From Rasiella rasia (GTDB lineage Bacteria > Bacteroidota > Bacteroidia > Flavobacteriales > Flavobacteriaceae): 64,000 nucleotides of DNA. The DNA is taken from the NCBI RefSeq assembly GCF_011044175.1, contig NZ_CP049057.1, positions 635,501 to 699,500 on the forward strand. The letters are read 5' to 3'. Below are positions 46,410 through 55,358 of the stretch, piece after piece. Made by a program: the position numbers and the translations under genes. The stretch's first letter is position 1. Each line of letters starts with the position of its first letter. The notes under the pieces are model-generated. The model had not been told where the DNA came from. It made no database searches and saw nothing but the letters and a program-made list of their open reading frames with translations.

Positions 46410-48335
46410 ATGCAGTTTAAACACCCAGAACTTCTTTACGCACTTTTTTTACTGCTCATCCCTATTATTATTCATCTTTTCCAACTTCGGAAATTTCAGA
46501 AAATTGCTTTTACGAACGTTGCTTTTCTGAAAAAGGTCAATATCCAGACAAGAAAAAGTTCACAACTAAAAAAGTGGCTTACTCTTTTACTACGCTTACT
46601 AGCACTAGCCTTTATTATTCTCGCTTTTGCGCAACCTTTTACTGCTTCAAAGACCGCCTTAAACAGTAAAAAAGAAACGGTAGTGTACTTAGACAATAGC
46701 TTTAGTATGCAAGCTAAAGGTGCAAATGGGCCTTTGCTACAACGGGCTAAACAACAATTATATGACGAGGCCACGGGAGATTCAAAAATTAGCTGGCTTA
46801 CCAACACCACCCAACAAAAAAACACCAGCATTCAAGATTTTAAATCGGCTGTACTAGAAACTCCCTACGTAGCTAAACAGCTAACACCAGACGAGGTGAT
46901 TTTAAAGGCTAATCAGTTATTTTCAAAGGATGTTGGAAGTGACAAACGATTGTTATGGATTTCAGACTTTCAATCGAATGGGGTCCCTCCTAACGTTCCT
47001 ACTAATATTTCTGTTGAAGCCGTACAACTGCAGCCTCAAAACTTTAACAATGTTAGTATTGATACTGCATACATAGCATCGCAAAACGCTAGTACGATAA
47101 AATTGAACGTAAGTGTTTCGGCTATGGGCACCACACCTGCTTCGGTAGCAGTTTCGTTATTTAACGGTAACGCATTAGTGGCCAAATCGGCAGTAGATTT
47201 TTCAGCAAAAAAGGAAAACACCGTTACATTCGATGTAGACGCCAATACGGTTTTTAAAGGAAAGCTTACCATAGATGATGCCAATCTAAGTTATGATAAC
47301 AGCTTATATTTCAGCATTAACACGCCTAAGAAAATAAAGGTTTTGTCTATTTCAGAAAGTAATGCAGCATTCTTACAGCGTATCTTTGACAACAGCGAGT
47401 TTGAATATGTGGCGCAAACTGCTAACCAACAGGATTACAATGCTTTTTCTGATCAGAATTTTATTGTACTTAACGAACTTGAATCAATTCCTAATTCACT
47501 TGTTACTGCGGTTGCCGATTTTGTTACCAAAGGAGGAAGTATCCTAATCATCCCTTCAGAAGAAGGTAGATTACAAGAGTACAACACGCTTTTAAATCGT
47601 TTACAAGTAGGAAATTTTGATGGCATTGCTAAGCAGGAAAAGAAAATTACGCAAATTGTGTTTTCTCACCCGCTTTACAAAGATGTTTTTGAACGCCAAG
47701 TGGCAAATTTCCAATATCCAAAGGTAAATGCTTACTACCCTACTAGCACCAATGCAACTGCGGCATTAAAGTTTGAAGACGGTAAACCTTTTATTATTCA
47801 ACAAGGAAGTGTGTACGTAGGTACCGCAGCGTTTAATGATGGCAATAGTAATTTCAAGAGTTCTCCGCTTATTGTGCCTACCCTACTCAATATGGCACAA
47901 CAGAGTCTCCCAATTACACAGTTGTATTACCATACGGGCGTACAAAACACCTATGCGGTTCCAGTAAATTTGGTGCAAGATGAAATTGTTACTCTAAAAG
48001 ATAGTGTTTCAAATTTTGTTCCGTTGCAACAAGCAAAAGCCAATAAAGTACTAATTACAACAACCGACGAACCTGGAATCGCAGGAATTTTCGGCATAGA
48101 AAATAATGGCACCTTTCTGGAAGACGTGAGTTATAATTTCCCTAGATCAGAAAGTAATTTAACCTACTTAGACGTGGGCGATTGGCAAAATGTGCGTAAT
48201 TATGATAGTATAGAAACCTTATTCGACACGCTTACTGAAGAAAATAGTATTACAAGTTTCTGGAAATGGTTTGTTATTTTTGCCTTACTATTCCTTATTC
48301 TTGAAATGTTAGTGCTGAAATTTTACAAAAATTAA
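46410..48335 (+). CDS. BatA-domain membrane protein
   Basis: 641 residues. The N-terminal BatA region (KHPELLYALFLLLIPIIIHLFQLRKFQKIAFTNVAFL) has two helices, then VYLDNSFSMQAKG, the start of a von Willebrand-like domain with a partial MIDAS (DNSFS). A long beta-rich periplasmic part follows, then a C-terminal transmembrane helix (FWKWFVIFALLFLILEMLVL). It is like the BatA/N-terminal BatB family linked to aerotolerance and outer-membrane quality control in Bacteroidota. It lies two bases before the dihydroorotase-like gene, so they are likely co-transcribed. Confidence 0.8.
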   Translation: MQFKHPELLYALFLLLIPIIIHLFQLRKFQKIAFTNVAFLKKVNIQTRKSSQLKKWLTLLLRLLALAFIILAFAQPFTASKTALNSKKETVVYLDNSFSMQAKGANGPLLQRAKQQLYDEATGDSKISWLTNTTQQKNTSIQDFKSAVLETPYVAKQLTPDEVILKANQLFSKDVGSDKRLLWISDFQSNGVPPNVPTNISVEAVQLQPQNFNNVSIDTAYIASQNASTIKLNVSVSAMGTTPASVAVSLFNGNALVAKSAVDFSAKKENTVTFDVDANTVFKGKLTIDDANLSYDNSLYFSINTPKKIKVLSISESNAAFLQRIFDNSEFEYVAQTANQQDYNAFSDQNFIVLNELESIPNSLVTAVADFVTKGGSILIIPSEEGRLQEYNTLLNRLQVGNFDGIAKQEKKITQIVFSHPLYKDVFERQVANFQYPKVNAYYPTSTNATAALKFEDGKPFIIQQGSVYVGTAAFNDGNSNFKSSPLIVPTLLNMAQQSLPITQLYYHTGVQNTYAVPVNLVQDEIVTLKDSVSNFVPLQQAKANKVLITTTDEPGIAGIFGIENNGTFLEDVSYNFPRSESNLTYLDVGDWQNVRNYDSIETLFDTLTEENSITSFWKWFVIFALLFLILEMLVLKFYKN

Positions 48336-48337
48336 CT

Positions 48338-49594
48338 ATGGGTGCAATTTTACTAAAAGACGCGACTATAATAGATGCTACGAGTAAACATCATGGCAAG
48401 AAACGAGACATCTTAGTAGAGAATGGAAAGGTTGTTAAAATAGCAGCAACCATTCCTACAAATGACGCTAAGGTGGTAAAAAAAGATAACCTTCATGTTT
48501 CGTGCGGTTGGTTTGATAGTAATGTATGCTTTGGAGAACCCGGATTTGAAGACCGAGAAACTATTTCAAATGGCCTAAAAGTTGCCGCGGCGTCTGGGTT
48601 TACTCATATTGCACTTAATGCCAATACAGAACCCGTTGTAGACAATAAATCTGGTATTCAATATGTAAAAGGTAAAGCTCAGGGACACGCTGTCTCGTTA
48701 CATCCGGTAGGCGCTTTAACGCAAAAAAGTAAAGGAGAACACTTAGCCGAGTTGTACGACATGACTACAGAAGGTGCCGTTAGTTTTTATGATTATCAAC
48801 ACCCCATAGAAAATGCGAATTTGCTAAAAATAGCGCTACAATATGCTCAAAATTTTGATGCATTGGTACAGTCATTTCCTATGAACCCTTCTATTGCTAG
48901 AACAGGTTTAGTGCATGAAGAGATTAACAGTACTAAATTAGGATTAAAAGGTATTCCCTCACTTTCTGAAGAATTACAAATTACACGTGATCTCTACCTA
49001 CTAGAATACACTGGAGGTAAATTGCATATTCCAACCATCTCTACTAAGAAGTCTGTTGCCTTAATTAAGGAAGCTAAAAAGAAAGGCCTAGATGTTAGTT
49101 GTAGCGTATCTATAAATAATCTCTGCCTTACAGATGATACCCTAGCATCTTTTGACACCAACTACAAACTTTTACCTCCTCTACGAACTAAAGAAGACGT
49201 AACTGCGCTTAAAAAAGGTTTAGAACAAGGTGTTATAGACGGGGTTACGAGCAACCATGACCCGAGAATTATAGAAGACAAAAAAACAGAATTTGACCAT
49301 GCCGCCTTTGGGAGTATCGGACTAGAAAGTTGCTTTGGAGCTTTGTTGGGTGTGGTGGATGTAGAAACCGCAGTACAAGCATTAATAGGCTTAAAGAAAC
49401 GCTTTGGACTACCGTGTAATGCTATTTCAGAAGGAGTTAATGCAGACCTTACACTCTTCTCGCCAAGCACAACTTGGAAATTTGAAACTAAACACATTCT
49501 ATCTACGTCAAAGAATGCCGCCATGTTAGAACAACCTATGCAAGGTAAGGTGTATGGTGTTTTTGCAAATAAAAAATTAGTTCTGAATGAATAG
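48338..49594 (+). CDS. Dihydroorotase-like protein, probably inactive
   Basis: 418 residues of the amidohydrolase/dihydroorotase fold, by overall similarity (RDILVENGKVVKIA, GEPGFEDRETISNGLKVAAA, ITRDLYLLEYTGGKLHIPTIS, FDHAAFGSIGLE). The metal-binding DxHxH motif is changed: where active enzymes have D-x-H-x-H-x-R, this one has D60-S-N62-V-C64-F-G66. The late Asp site reads TSNHDPR. It may be a PyrC-prime-like structural partner of carbamoyltransferase, or have another function. It follows the BatA gene by two bases; its 3' end overlaps the next gene by eight bases. Confidence 0.8.
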   Translation: MGAILLKDATIIDATSKHHGKKRDILVENGKVVKIAATIPTNDAKVVKKDNLHVSCGWFDSNVCFGEPGFEDRETISNGLKVAAASGFTHIALNANTEPVVDNKSGIQYVKGKAQGHAVSLHPVGALTQKSKGEHLAELYDMTTEGAVSFYDYQHPIENANLLKIALQYAQNFDALVQSFPMNPSIARTGLVHEEINSTKLGLKGIPSLSEELQITRDLYLLEYTGGKLHIPTISTKKSVALIKEAKKKGLDVSCSVSINNLCLTDDTLASFDTNYKLLPPLRTKEDVTALKKGLEQGVIDGVTSNHDPRIIEDKKTEFDHAAFGSIGLESCFGALLGVVDVETAVQALIGLKKRFGLPCNAISEGVNADLTLFSPSTTWKFETKHILSTSKNAAMLEQPMQGKVYGVFANKKLVLNE

Positions 49595-49907
49595 TTCTCC
49601 AGCTGGCAAAACTAAAGCCGTAATTGCATACATCACTTTTGTAGGGATGTTTATAGCTGTTTCAATGAACAAAGACAAACCAGAAGCCTTTGCTACTTGG
49701 CACATAAAAAACATGTTTGGTTTATGTCTCTTAATGTTAGTTGCCATTGTTAGCCAATACAATATCAATCTTTTACTAGGCGATATCTTATATATTACTG
49801 CATTTGTGTTATGGTGCTATAGCTTGGCTATGGCGATAGCGAATAAAACAACGGGTATTCCTTTCTTCAGTAAAAAGTTTCAAACGTGGTTTACATTTTT
49901 GGGGTAG
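49587..49907 (+). CDS. Small membrane protein (paralogue of next gene)
   Basis: 106 residues with three predicted transmembrane segments (AVIAYITFVGMFIAVSM, FGLCLLMLVAIV, ITAFVLWCYSLAMAI). It overlaps the dihydroorotase-like gene by eight bases, so it is translated with it. The first part (GKTKAVIAYITFVGMFIAVS, then FATWHIKNMFGLCLLML) lines up with the next gene (GKTMAIIAYVTLIGLIIAFI, SYHIRQSLGIILLSI), so they are tandem paralogues. This is the layout of DUF4870/Tic20-like small membrane proteins; function unknown. Confidence 0.75.
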   Translation: MNSSPAGKTKAVIAYITFVGMFIAVSMNKDKPEAFATWHIKNMFGLCLLMLVAIVSQYNINLLLGDILYITAFVLWCYSLAMAIANKTTGIPFFSKKFQTWFTFLG

Positions 49908-49942
49908 AATTACTACCTTTAGGCATAACCAATCTTAACATC

Positions 49943-50287
49943 ATGGAAACCAACAAAACCGTAGAAGAAGGAAAAACTATGGCAATTATTGCCTATGTTA
50001 CATTAATTGGGCTAATTATTGCTTTTATCTCTAACAACAGCTCTAGAAATGAATTTACCAGTTACCATATAAGGCAAAGTCTCGGTATTATTTTGTTATC
50101 AATAATTTTAAGCTTTGTAGTAAGCATTCTTGTAAGTATAATTTATATTCCATTTCTGTCTAACTTAGTATATGTTATTTCTTTGATACTGATGATTCTG
50201 GGTATTATGAATGCTGCGCAAGGAGAAAAAAAGCCAGTTCCCGTAGTAGGTTCTTTTTTTGCAGATATTTTTAAAAACTTCGGATAA
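49943..50287 (+). CDS. DUF4870/Tic20-like small membrane protein
   Basis: 114 residues with three transmembrane segments. The start was set at the ATG before ETNKTVEEGKTMAII; an upstream in-frame start would overlap the previous gene. The GKTMAIIAYVTLIGL opening and the HIRQSLGIILLSI and LILMILGIMNAAQGEKKPVPVVG segments match the small DUF4870/Tic20-like family. It is a tandem paralogue of the preceding gene. A TACCTTTA box lies upstream at about 49913-49920. Function unknown. Confidence 0.75.
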   Translation: METNKTVEEGKTMAIIAYVTLIGLIIAFISNNSSRNEFTSYHIRQSLGIILLSIILSFVVSILVSIIYIPFLSNLVYVISLILMILGIMNAAQGEKKPVPVVGSFFADIFKNFG

Positions 50288-50310
50288 GTAAAGGTTTAAA
50301 GTATTTAAGT

Positions 50311-50337
50311 AAGCCGCAGTTTTGTAACTTGCGGCTT
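50311..50337 (+). terminator. Terminator after the small membrane gene pair
   Basis: 8-bp stem AAGCCGCA/TGCGGCTT with inner GTT/AAC pairing, followed by CTTTAAT. The T-run is weak. Confidence 0.6.
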
Positions 50338-50350
50338 CTTTAATATATAC

Positions 50351-51010
50351 ATGGAAAAACAAGTTTTATCTCTAGATCACAATTATAAACCGGCAATTTC
50401 TAATGGAACTAAACCCCCGGCAATTATAATGCTGCATGGGTTTGGTAGCGATGAGAATGATTTATTTTCTTTTGCTTCAGAATTGCCTGAAACATATGCT
50501 ATTTTTTCTTTGAAAGCCCCCATACCAATGCAACCTTATGGCAATGCTTGGTACAATATCTATTTTGATGATGCCAACGGAAAGTTTAGTGATGATGAGC
50601 AAGCTATCGCTTCACGAGAGTTGGTAGTGAAGTGTATTGATGAAATTGTTGAGAAATACGAAATAGACTCAGACAACATCACCTTGCTAGGGTTTAGCCA
50701 AGGCACTATTCTCAGTTTTTCAATTGCGTTAAGTTACCCAGCAAAGGTGAAAAATGTTATCGGGCTAAGCGGCTATATAAATGAAGCTATCTTAAAAGAA
50801 GGTTTTGAATCGAATGATTTTAGCAAACTCAATGTCTATACATCTCACGGTACAGTAGACCAAGTAATTCCTGTTGCTTGGGCACAAAAAACCAAGCCTT
50901 TTTTAGAAAATTTATCGATACCGTGTACCTATTCAGAATTTCCTGTGGGGCATGGCGTTGCACCGCAAAACTTTTATGAATTCAAAACATGGTTAGCATC
51001 ACAACAGTAG
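50351..51010 (+). CDS. Alpha/beta hydrolase of the phospholipase/carboxylesterase family
   Basis: 219 residues, cytoplasmic. The family pattern is complete: IIMLHGFGSDENDLF oxyanion loop, nucleophile Ser in LLGFSQGTILS, acid in SHGTVDQVIP and His in PVGHGVAPQ. The substrate group is short-chain esters or acyl-thioesters. No signal peptide. The gene follows a hairpin and is transcribed alone, convergent with the next gene. Confidence 0.9.
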   Translation: MEKQVLSLDHNYKPAISNGTKPPAIIMLHGFGSDENDLFSFASELPETYAIFSLKAPIPMQPYGNAWYNIYFDDANGKFSDDEQAIASRELVVKCIDEIVEKYEIDSDNITLLGFSQGTILSFSIALSYPAKVKNVIGLSGYINEAILKEGFESNDFSKLNVYTSHGTVDQVIPVAWAQKTKPFLENLSIPCTYSEFPVGHGVAPQNFYEFKTWLASQQ

Positions 51011-51032
51011 CATCCTTTGCTGCTGTCTTAAA

Positions 51033-51527
51033 TTAATTTGTATAAATTACGGCGTCTATGGTTTTAAGGAACAGCTTATTGTTTTCATCAAAAAAGTAAT
51101 CTATAAGCACCTCGCCCCAATAATTACCATCACTAAAATTACCAATTACCCAACGGTGGTTTAAAAATTTCACCTTGTTAATACGCATCTCACCCACACC
51201 TCCTTCTACCGGCACTAGTGGGTTTCCTCCAGCCTCAAAGTTTTTTTCATGAATAGCATCTGAAACCATTTTCTTTACTTCTTCGGCCTCCATTCCAAGG
51301 TTTTCCAAATAGGTCATTGCATCATCGTTACCCATTAAATTGAAATAATTTGCTTCAACAAGTTGGTTCTGGGCTTGCAATCTAAGTGAGTCAGCCTCTT
51401 GCTTCTGCAAGGACAAACCGTTTATCTGTTTTTCCTGAGACTCAAAAATGGACTTTTCATTCATATACTGAAAGATTATGAACAGTACGGCAAAAAAGAA
51501 CAGGTACATAAATATTTTATTTCTCAT
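51033..51527 (-). CDS. Membrane-anchored protein of unknown function
   Basis: 164 residues. One N-terminal transmembrane helix (IFMYLFFFAVLFIIFQYM), then a coiled coil (about 28-62), then a soluble domain with GNPLVPVEGGVGEMRINKV and HRWVIGNFSDGNYWGEVLIDYFF. I do not recognise the family. It lies directly downstream of an MBL-fold hydrolase gene on the minus strand, separated only by a tandem heptamer repeat. Confidence 0.7.
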   Translation of the reverse strand: MRNKIFMYLFFFAVLFIIFQYMNEKSIFESQEKQINGLSLQKQEADSLRLQAQNQLVEANYFNLMGNDDAMTYLENLGMEAEEVKKMVSDAIHEKNFEAGGNPLVPVEGGVGEMRINKVKFLNHRWVIGNFSDGNYWGEVLIDYFFDENNKLFLKTIDAVIYTN

Positions 51528-51555
51528 AGTCTTTAGTCTTTAGTCTTTAGTCTTT
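51528..51555. repeat. Tandem heptamer repeat AGTCTTT x4 in a 26-base gene spacer
   Basis: Four exact copies of AGTCTTT, with a partial fifth, lie at 51528-51555. They fill the whole spacer between the stop codon of the MBL hydrolase (51554) and the start codon of the following gene (51527). On the minus strand the unit reads AAAGACT, so the copies sit where the ribosome-binding site would be. Confidence 0.9.
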
Positions 51556-52336
51556 AGTTTATAACTTCTATTTTCAGTCCGTCGTATGCTAGGTAAACAT
51601 TTTCTGGTAATTCTTTTTCTATTTCAGCATGAAACCCGAATAGGTGACTAATATGCGTAAAATATGTTTTTTTAGGCTGTATTCGCTGAATTAAAGCCAA
51701 AGCTTCATCTAAGTTTAAATGTGAATGATGCGATTCTTTTCGCAGGCAATTAAGCACTAGAACCTCAGTATTTTTTATTTTTTCAATTTCGGCATCATCC
51801 ATTGTTTTTACATCCGTTAGGTAGGTAAACCCATCTATCTTAAAACCAAGTATTGGCAATGCACCATGATAGGCTTCTACCGGAACTACTTCCTTTTCAG
51901 CTAGAAAAAAAGAAGTTGTTTTATCCACTTCTATTTCCTGAATTGTAGGAGCTCCTGGATATTTATTCTCCGTTTCAAAAATATAAGCAAAGCGCTGATG
52001 AAGTGAATTGAAGACACGTGCATGCGCATAAAAGGCAACATGTCCTTTCTGAAAAGAAAACGGTCTAATGTCGTCTAGGCCAGCCGTATGGTCACTATGT
52101 TCATGTGTAAGTAAAATTCCGTCAATTTCCTCAACTTGTTCTCGTAGCATTTGTTGTCTAAAATCAGGACCACAATCAATGATGTAAGTATGGTTGTTCC
52201 AAGAAAGTAATACAGAAACTCGCAATCTTTTATCTTTGAAATCGTTACTTCTGCACACGGGATGTTTACTTCCAATCACAGGAATTCCTTGAGAGGTCCC
52301 AGTCCCTAAAAATGTTACGGTAAGCGCTGATTTCAT
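51554..52336 (-). CDS. MBL-fold metallo-hydrolase
   Basis: 260 residues of the metallo-beta-lactamase fold. It opens TFLGTGTSQGIPVIGSKHPVC, with the zinc motif LLTHEHSDHTAGLDDIRPF (HxHxDH), a second His in AYHGALPILGF, DVKTMDDAEIEKI and HLFGFHAEI at the end. It resembles the PhnP/ribonuclease Z-like group. The start was set at the ATG before KSALTVTFLG; a GTG two codons upstream is possible. Substrate unknown. Confidence 0.85.
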   Translation of the reverse strand: MKSALTVTFLGTGTSQGIPVIGSKHPVCRSNDFKDKRLRVSVLLSWNNHTYIIDCGPDFRQQMLREQVEEIDGILLTHEHSDHTAGLDDIRPFSFQKGHVAFYAHARVFNSLHQRFAYIFETENKYPGAPTIQEIEVDKTTSFFLAEKEVVPVEAYHGALPILGFKIDGFTYLTDVKTMDDAEIEKIKNTEVLVLNCLRKESHHSHLNLDEALALIQRIQPKKTYFTHISHLFGFHAEIEKELPENVYLAYDGLKIEVIN

Positions 52337-52419
52337 ATGCACAAAAATAATGGTATTTTTTTTAGTTTGCCTTACCTATTCGTTACCTTTGTTAGTGTAC
52401 ATATAAAACGTATAATAGT

Positions 52420-53877
52420 ATGCCAGATATGATTAAGGGGGATAAAGAATTTGAAAATATCCCTTCCATACGAAGTAAAGCGTTACGCATAAACCTGAAT
52501 GAAAATATTTACGGCACATTTGCCGAAATTGGAGCGGGTCAAGAAACGGTTCGAAATTTCTTTAGAGCCGGTGGTGCATCAGGTACCATTGCAAAAACAA
52601 TGTCTGCGTACGACAAAGATTTTAGTGACGCAATTTATGGGGTTGAAGAAGATCAGCGCTATGTAACCGAATCTAGGTTAAAAAAGATGCTGAATCATGA
52701 AATGGAGCTTATCGAAGAGCGAATTGTACGTGAAAAGCACCCAGAGAAACTCTTCTTCGCATATGCCAATACAGTTGCGACTATCGATTTTGCGAAGAAA
52801 TATAAAGGGCATGGCTGGTTAGGTATTCGATACCAAACTAGACCCGAAGAAGATTATAGCGAAATTATATTGCACATACGATTCCATGAAAATGACGCAG
52901 TAGCACAACAAATCACATTAGGAATTTTAGGGGTTAATTTAATTTATGGCGCTTACTATAAATTTGACCAACCACGAAAACTACTTCGCTACCTCTACGA
53001 TCATATCGATAAAGACAAAATTGAAATCGACACCATTAACTTTTCAGGACCTAAGTTTGAAAAAGTTGATAACAGGTTAATGAGCTTACAGCTGATTAAG
53101 AATGGCATGACAGACGCCGTTATGTTTGGACCAGACGGAAACAATATCTTGCCTGCTCGAATTTTATACAAAAAGAACATTTTAGCCTTACGCGGCAGCT
53201 TTAGACCCGTAACTAAAGTGAATATAGATATGTATGAGAAATCATATGAAATGTTCTTAAAGGAGAATCGAGTTGAAAAAGATCGCACCGAAGTAATTTT
53301 TGAAATTACCTTATCCAATCTACGTGCAGAAGGAGAAATAGACGAAGAAGACTTTATGGATAGAGCACGACTACTCTGCTCATTAGGTCATACCGTTATG
53401 ATTTCTAATTTTCAAGAATATTACAAACTGGTTGAATACTTCTCAAGGTATACCAAAATGCGCTTAGGCTTAGCCATGGGCGTAAATAATTTGGTTGATA
53501 TCTTTGATGAGAAATACTACCGTCATCTTAGTGGTGGTATTCTCGAAGCCTTCGGAAAGCTCTTTTTTAAAGACCTTAAAGTGTATTTATACCCAATGCG
53601 CGATCCAGAAACTGGAGAGTATACTACGAGCGAGAACCTCAAGGTACATCCACGTATGAAAGAATTATATAAATTCTTTAAATACAATGGTAAGGTGGTT
53701 GACATCGAAGATTTTAATGATAAAATTTTAGATATCTTTTCTAGAGAAGTACTTTCTATGATTGAAAATAATGAAAGTGGTTGGGAAGCTATGTTACCAT
53801 CTGGTGTAGGCAATATTATTAAAGAGAAGCACTTGTTTAGTTGCAATCAAGGCAATAAATCTGCAGTGACTGACTAG
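52420..53877 (+). CDS. Conserved protein of unknown function, 485 residues
   Basis: A soluble 485-residue protein of mixed charge, with no signal peptide or membrane helix. Notable stretches are INLNENIYGTFAEIGAGQETVRNFF, ASGTIAKTMSAYDKDFSDAIYG and VMFGPDGNNILPARILYKKNILALRGSF (quoted only in part). Databases sometimes call such proteins TonB-dependent receptor or nicotinate-nucleotide adenylyltransferase; neither fits what is seen here: there is no barrel, plug or HxGH motif. A TACCTTTG box (52384-52391) lies upstream. A second ATG three codons in (52429) is also possible. Confidence 0.85.
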   Translation: MPDMIKGDKEFENIPSIRSKALRINLNENIYGTFAEIGAGQETVRNFFRAGGASGTIAKTMSAYDKDFSDAIYGVEEDQRYVTESRLKKMLNHEMELIEERIVREKHPEKLFFAYANTVATIDFAKKYKGHGWLGIRYQTRPEEDYSEIILHIRFHENDAVAQQITLGILGVNLIYGAYYKFDQPRKLLRYLYDHIDKDKIEIDTINFSGPKFEKVDNRLMSLQLIKNGMTDAVMFGPDGNNILPARILYKKNILALRGSFRPVTKVNIDMYEKSYEMFLKENRVEKDRTEVIFEITLSNLRAEGEIDEEDFMDRARLLCSLGHTVMISNFQEYYKLVEYFSRYTKMRLGLAMGVNNLVDIFDEKYYRHLSGGILEAFGKLFFKDLKVYLYPMRDPETGEYTTSENLKVHPRMKELYKFFKYNGKVVDIEDFNDKILDIFSREVLSMIENNESGWEAMLPSGVGNIIKEKHLFSCNQGNKSAVTD

Positions 53878-53902
53878 CAGTGCATAATCCATATAATTTA
53901 CA

Positions 53903-54820
53903 ATGAGGTTACTTCTAATTGTACTATTAATATGTTCTACTATTGGCCATAGTCAGACAAACATCGACACGGCAAAAGTTAATATCCCAGGAACAAAAAT
54001 CTTTATCCAAAAACCACCCTCTTTTGAATTGTCAAAAGACTTCGACGGATTAGAAAATGGTTCCAGCACAATCACTTTTCGCGAATTTATTTTAGGAAAC
54101 TATCATGATTTTGAAAAAACATTGACCCCAGAGTTATTTGAGAAAAGCAAAGCGATAATTCTTGATCTTCAAAAATGTAAAATAGGAACTTACGATGGCA
54201 CCCTAGTTTTACAAGAAAAGCAAGACCAACTAAGCTTACAGCTTATGTTTGGTAATACTAGTTTATTGTTTTTAGTAACTGCCCACTTCGATAGAAATCA
54301 GCCAAAAATAGTAGACGAAATAAAAGCCTCATTTTTTTCTATTGAATATAAAATGAACCAATCACTTTTTAATTCAAGGAAAGCTACGTTTAGTATTGAC
54401 GATACTAACAACTTGTTTCAATTTTCTAACGAAAAAATGGGTATTTTCTTTTTTACTAAGCATGGAAAGAAAAGGAGGATTTCTGAAAGTTCATCAGAAT
54501 TATATTCCGTTTATCAAAATGAATATGAAGTAGATGGTATTACTCCACAATTTGTTTACGACGTAGCGTTCGATAACAGTTACTTGTACAGAAGCATCGA
54601 TATTCTAGAGCATAGAGAAACTCAAAGAAAAACTATTAATGGTATTGATTCTTATGAAAAAGAGCTCATTGCACTATTTAATGGAGTTAAGACAAAATTT
54701 ACGTTGACTGCACTCATTAAAGGTAGAAAATCACTTTTTATTGAATCTTTTAGCCAAATTGATGATCTAGAATCCCAGACTGAATTTCAAAAGTTAACAG
54801 AGTCTATAACAATTAAGTAG
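53903..54820 (+). CDS. Exported protein of unknown function
   Basis: 305 residues with a signal peptide (MRLLLIVLLICSTIGHSQ). The mature part is mixed alpha/beta with no cysteine or metal motif; PPSFELSKDFDGLENGSSTI and GIDSYEKELIALFNGVKTKF are typical stretches. I do not recognise the family. It is probably periplasmic. It starts 25 bases after the preceding gene and may be co-transcribed with it. Confidence 0.7.
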   Translation: MRLLLIVLLICSTIGHSQTNIDTAKVNIPGTKIFIQKPPSFELSKDFDGLENGSSTITFREFILGNYHDFEKTLTPELFEKSKAIILDLQKCKIGTYDGTLVLQEKQDQLSLQLMFGNTSLLFLVTAHFDRNQPKIVDEIKASFFSIEYKMNQSLFNSRKATFSIDDTNNLFQFSNEKMGIFFFTKHGKKRRISESSSELYSVYQNEYEVDGITPQFVYDVAFDNSYLYRSIDILEHRETQRKTINGIDSYEKELIALFNGVKTKFTLTALIKGRKSLFIESFSQIDDLESQTEFQKLTESITIK

Positions 54821-54874
54821 ATCAAACTTTTAAATTAGCCGTTAACACTAAAATTCTTGTACTGCAATAACAAT

Positions 54875-55330
54875 TTAAGCTTCAAGAATCTGTGCCGCGT
54901 GATCTTTTGTTTTTACTTTATCTATTACGCGCGCTACAACTCCATTTTCATCTACAATAAAAGTTTTTCTATGAATACCATCGTATTCTCTTCCCATGAA
55001 CTTTTTTAATCCCCAGACGCCAAAAGCATTAATCACCTCTTTGTTTTCATCTGCCAGCAATGGAAATGGAAAATCGTATTTATTCTTAAAATTGGTCTGT
55101 CTCTTTTCACTATCTGCACTAACACCTAATAGATGGTAGCCATTGTCCTGCAACACCTTATAATTATCTCGAAGGTTACACGCCTCTGCTGTGCAGCCTG
55201 GGGTACTTGCTTTTGGATAGAAAAAGACAACCAACTTTTTCCCCTTATAGTCTGAAAGTGAAATCGGATTACCTGCTTCGTCGTTTACTGTGAAATTAGG
55301 GACCGAATCGCCCACTTGTAATGTTTTCAT
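54875..55330 (-). CDS. bcp: Thioredoxin-dependent thiol peroxidase (BCP)
   Basis: 151 residues of the peroxiredoxin Q/BCP group, which reduces hydroperoxides with thioredoxin. The peroxidatic C46 and resolving C51 are in PGCTAEACNLRD, the atypical two-cysteine form. The start is ATG 55330, 28 bases from the divergent nth. Its product and Nth both act against oxidative damage, so shared regulation is plausible. Confidence 0.95.
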   Translation of the reverse strand: MKTLQVGDSVPNFTVNDEAGNPISLSDYKGKKLVVFFYPKASTPGCTAEACNLRDNYKVLQDNGYHLLGVSADSEKRQTNFKNKYDFPFPLLADENKEVINAFGVWGLKKFMGREYDGIHRKTFIVDENGVVARVIDKVKTKDHAAQILEA

Positions 55331-55358
55331 ACCTTATTTTTGCATAAAAGTAGGTAAA

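Noticed and set aside
51528-51555. CRISPR-like direct repeat
   Set aside because: The units are contiguous 7-mers without spacers; this is a simple tandem repeat.
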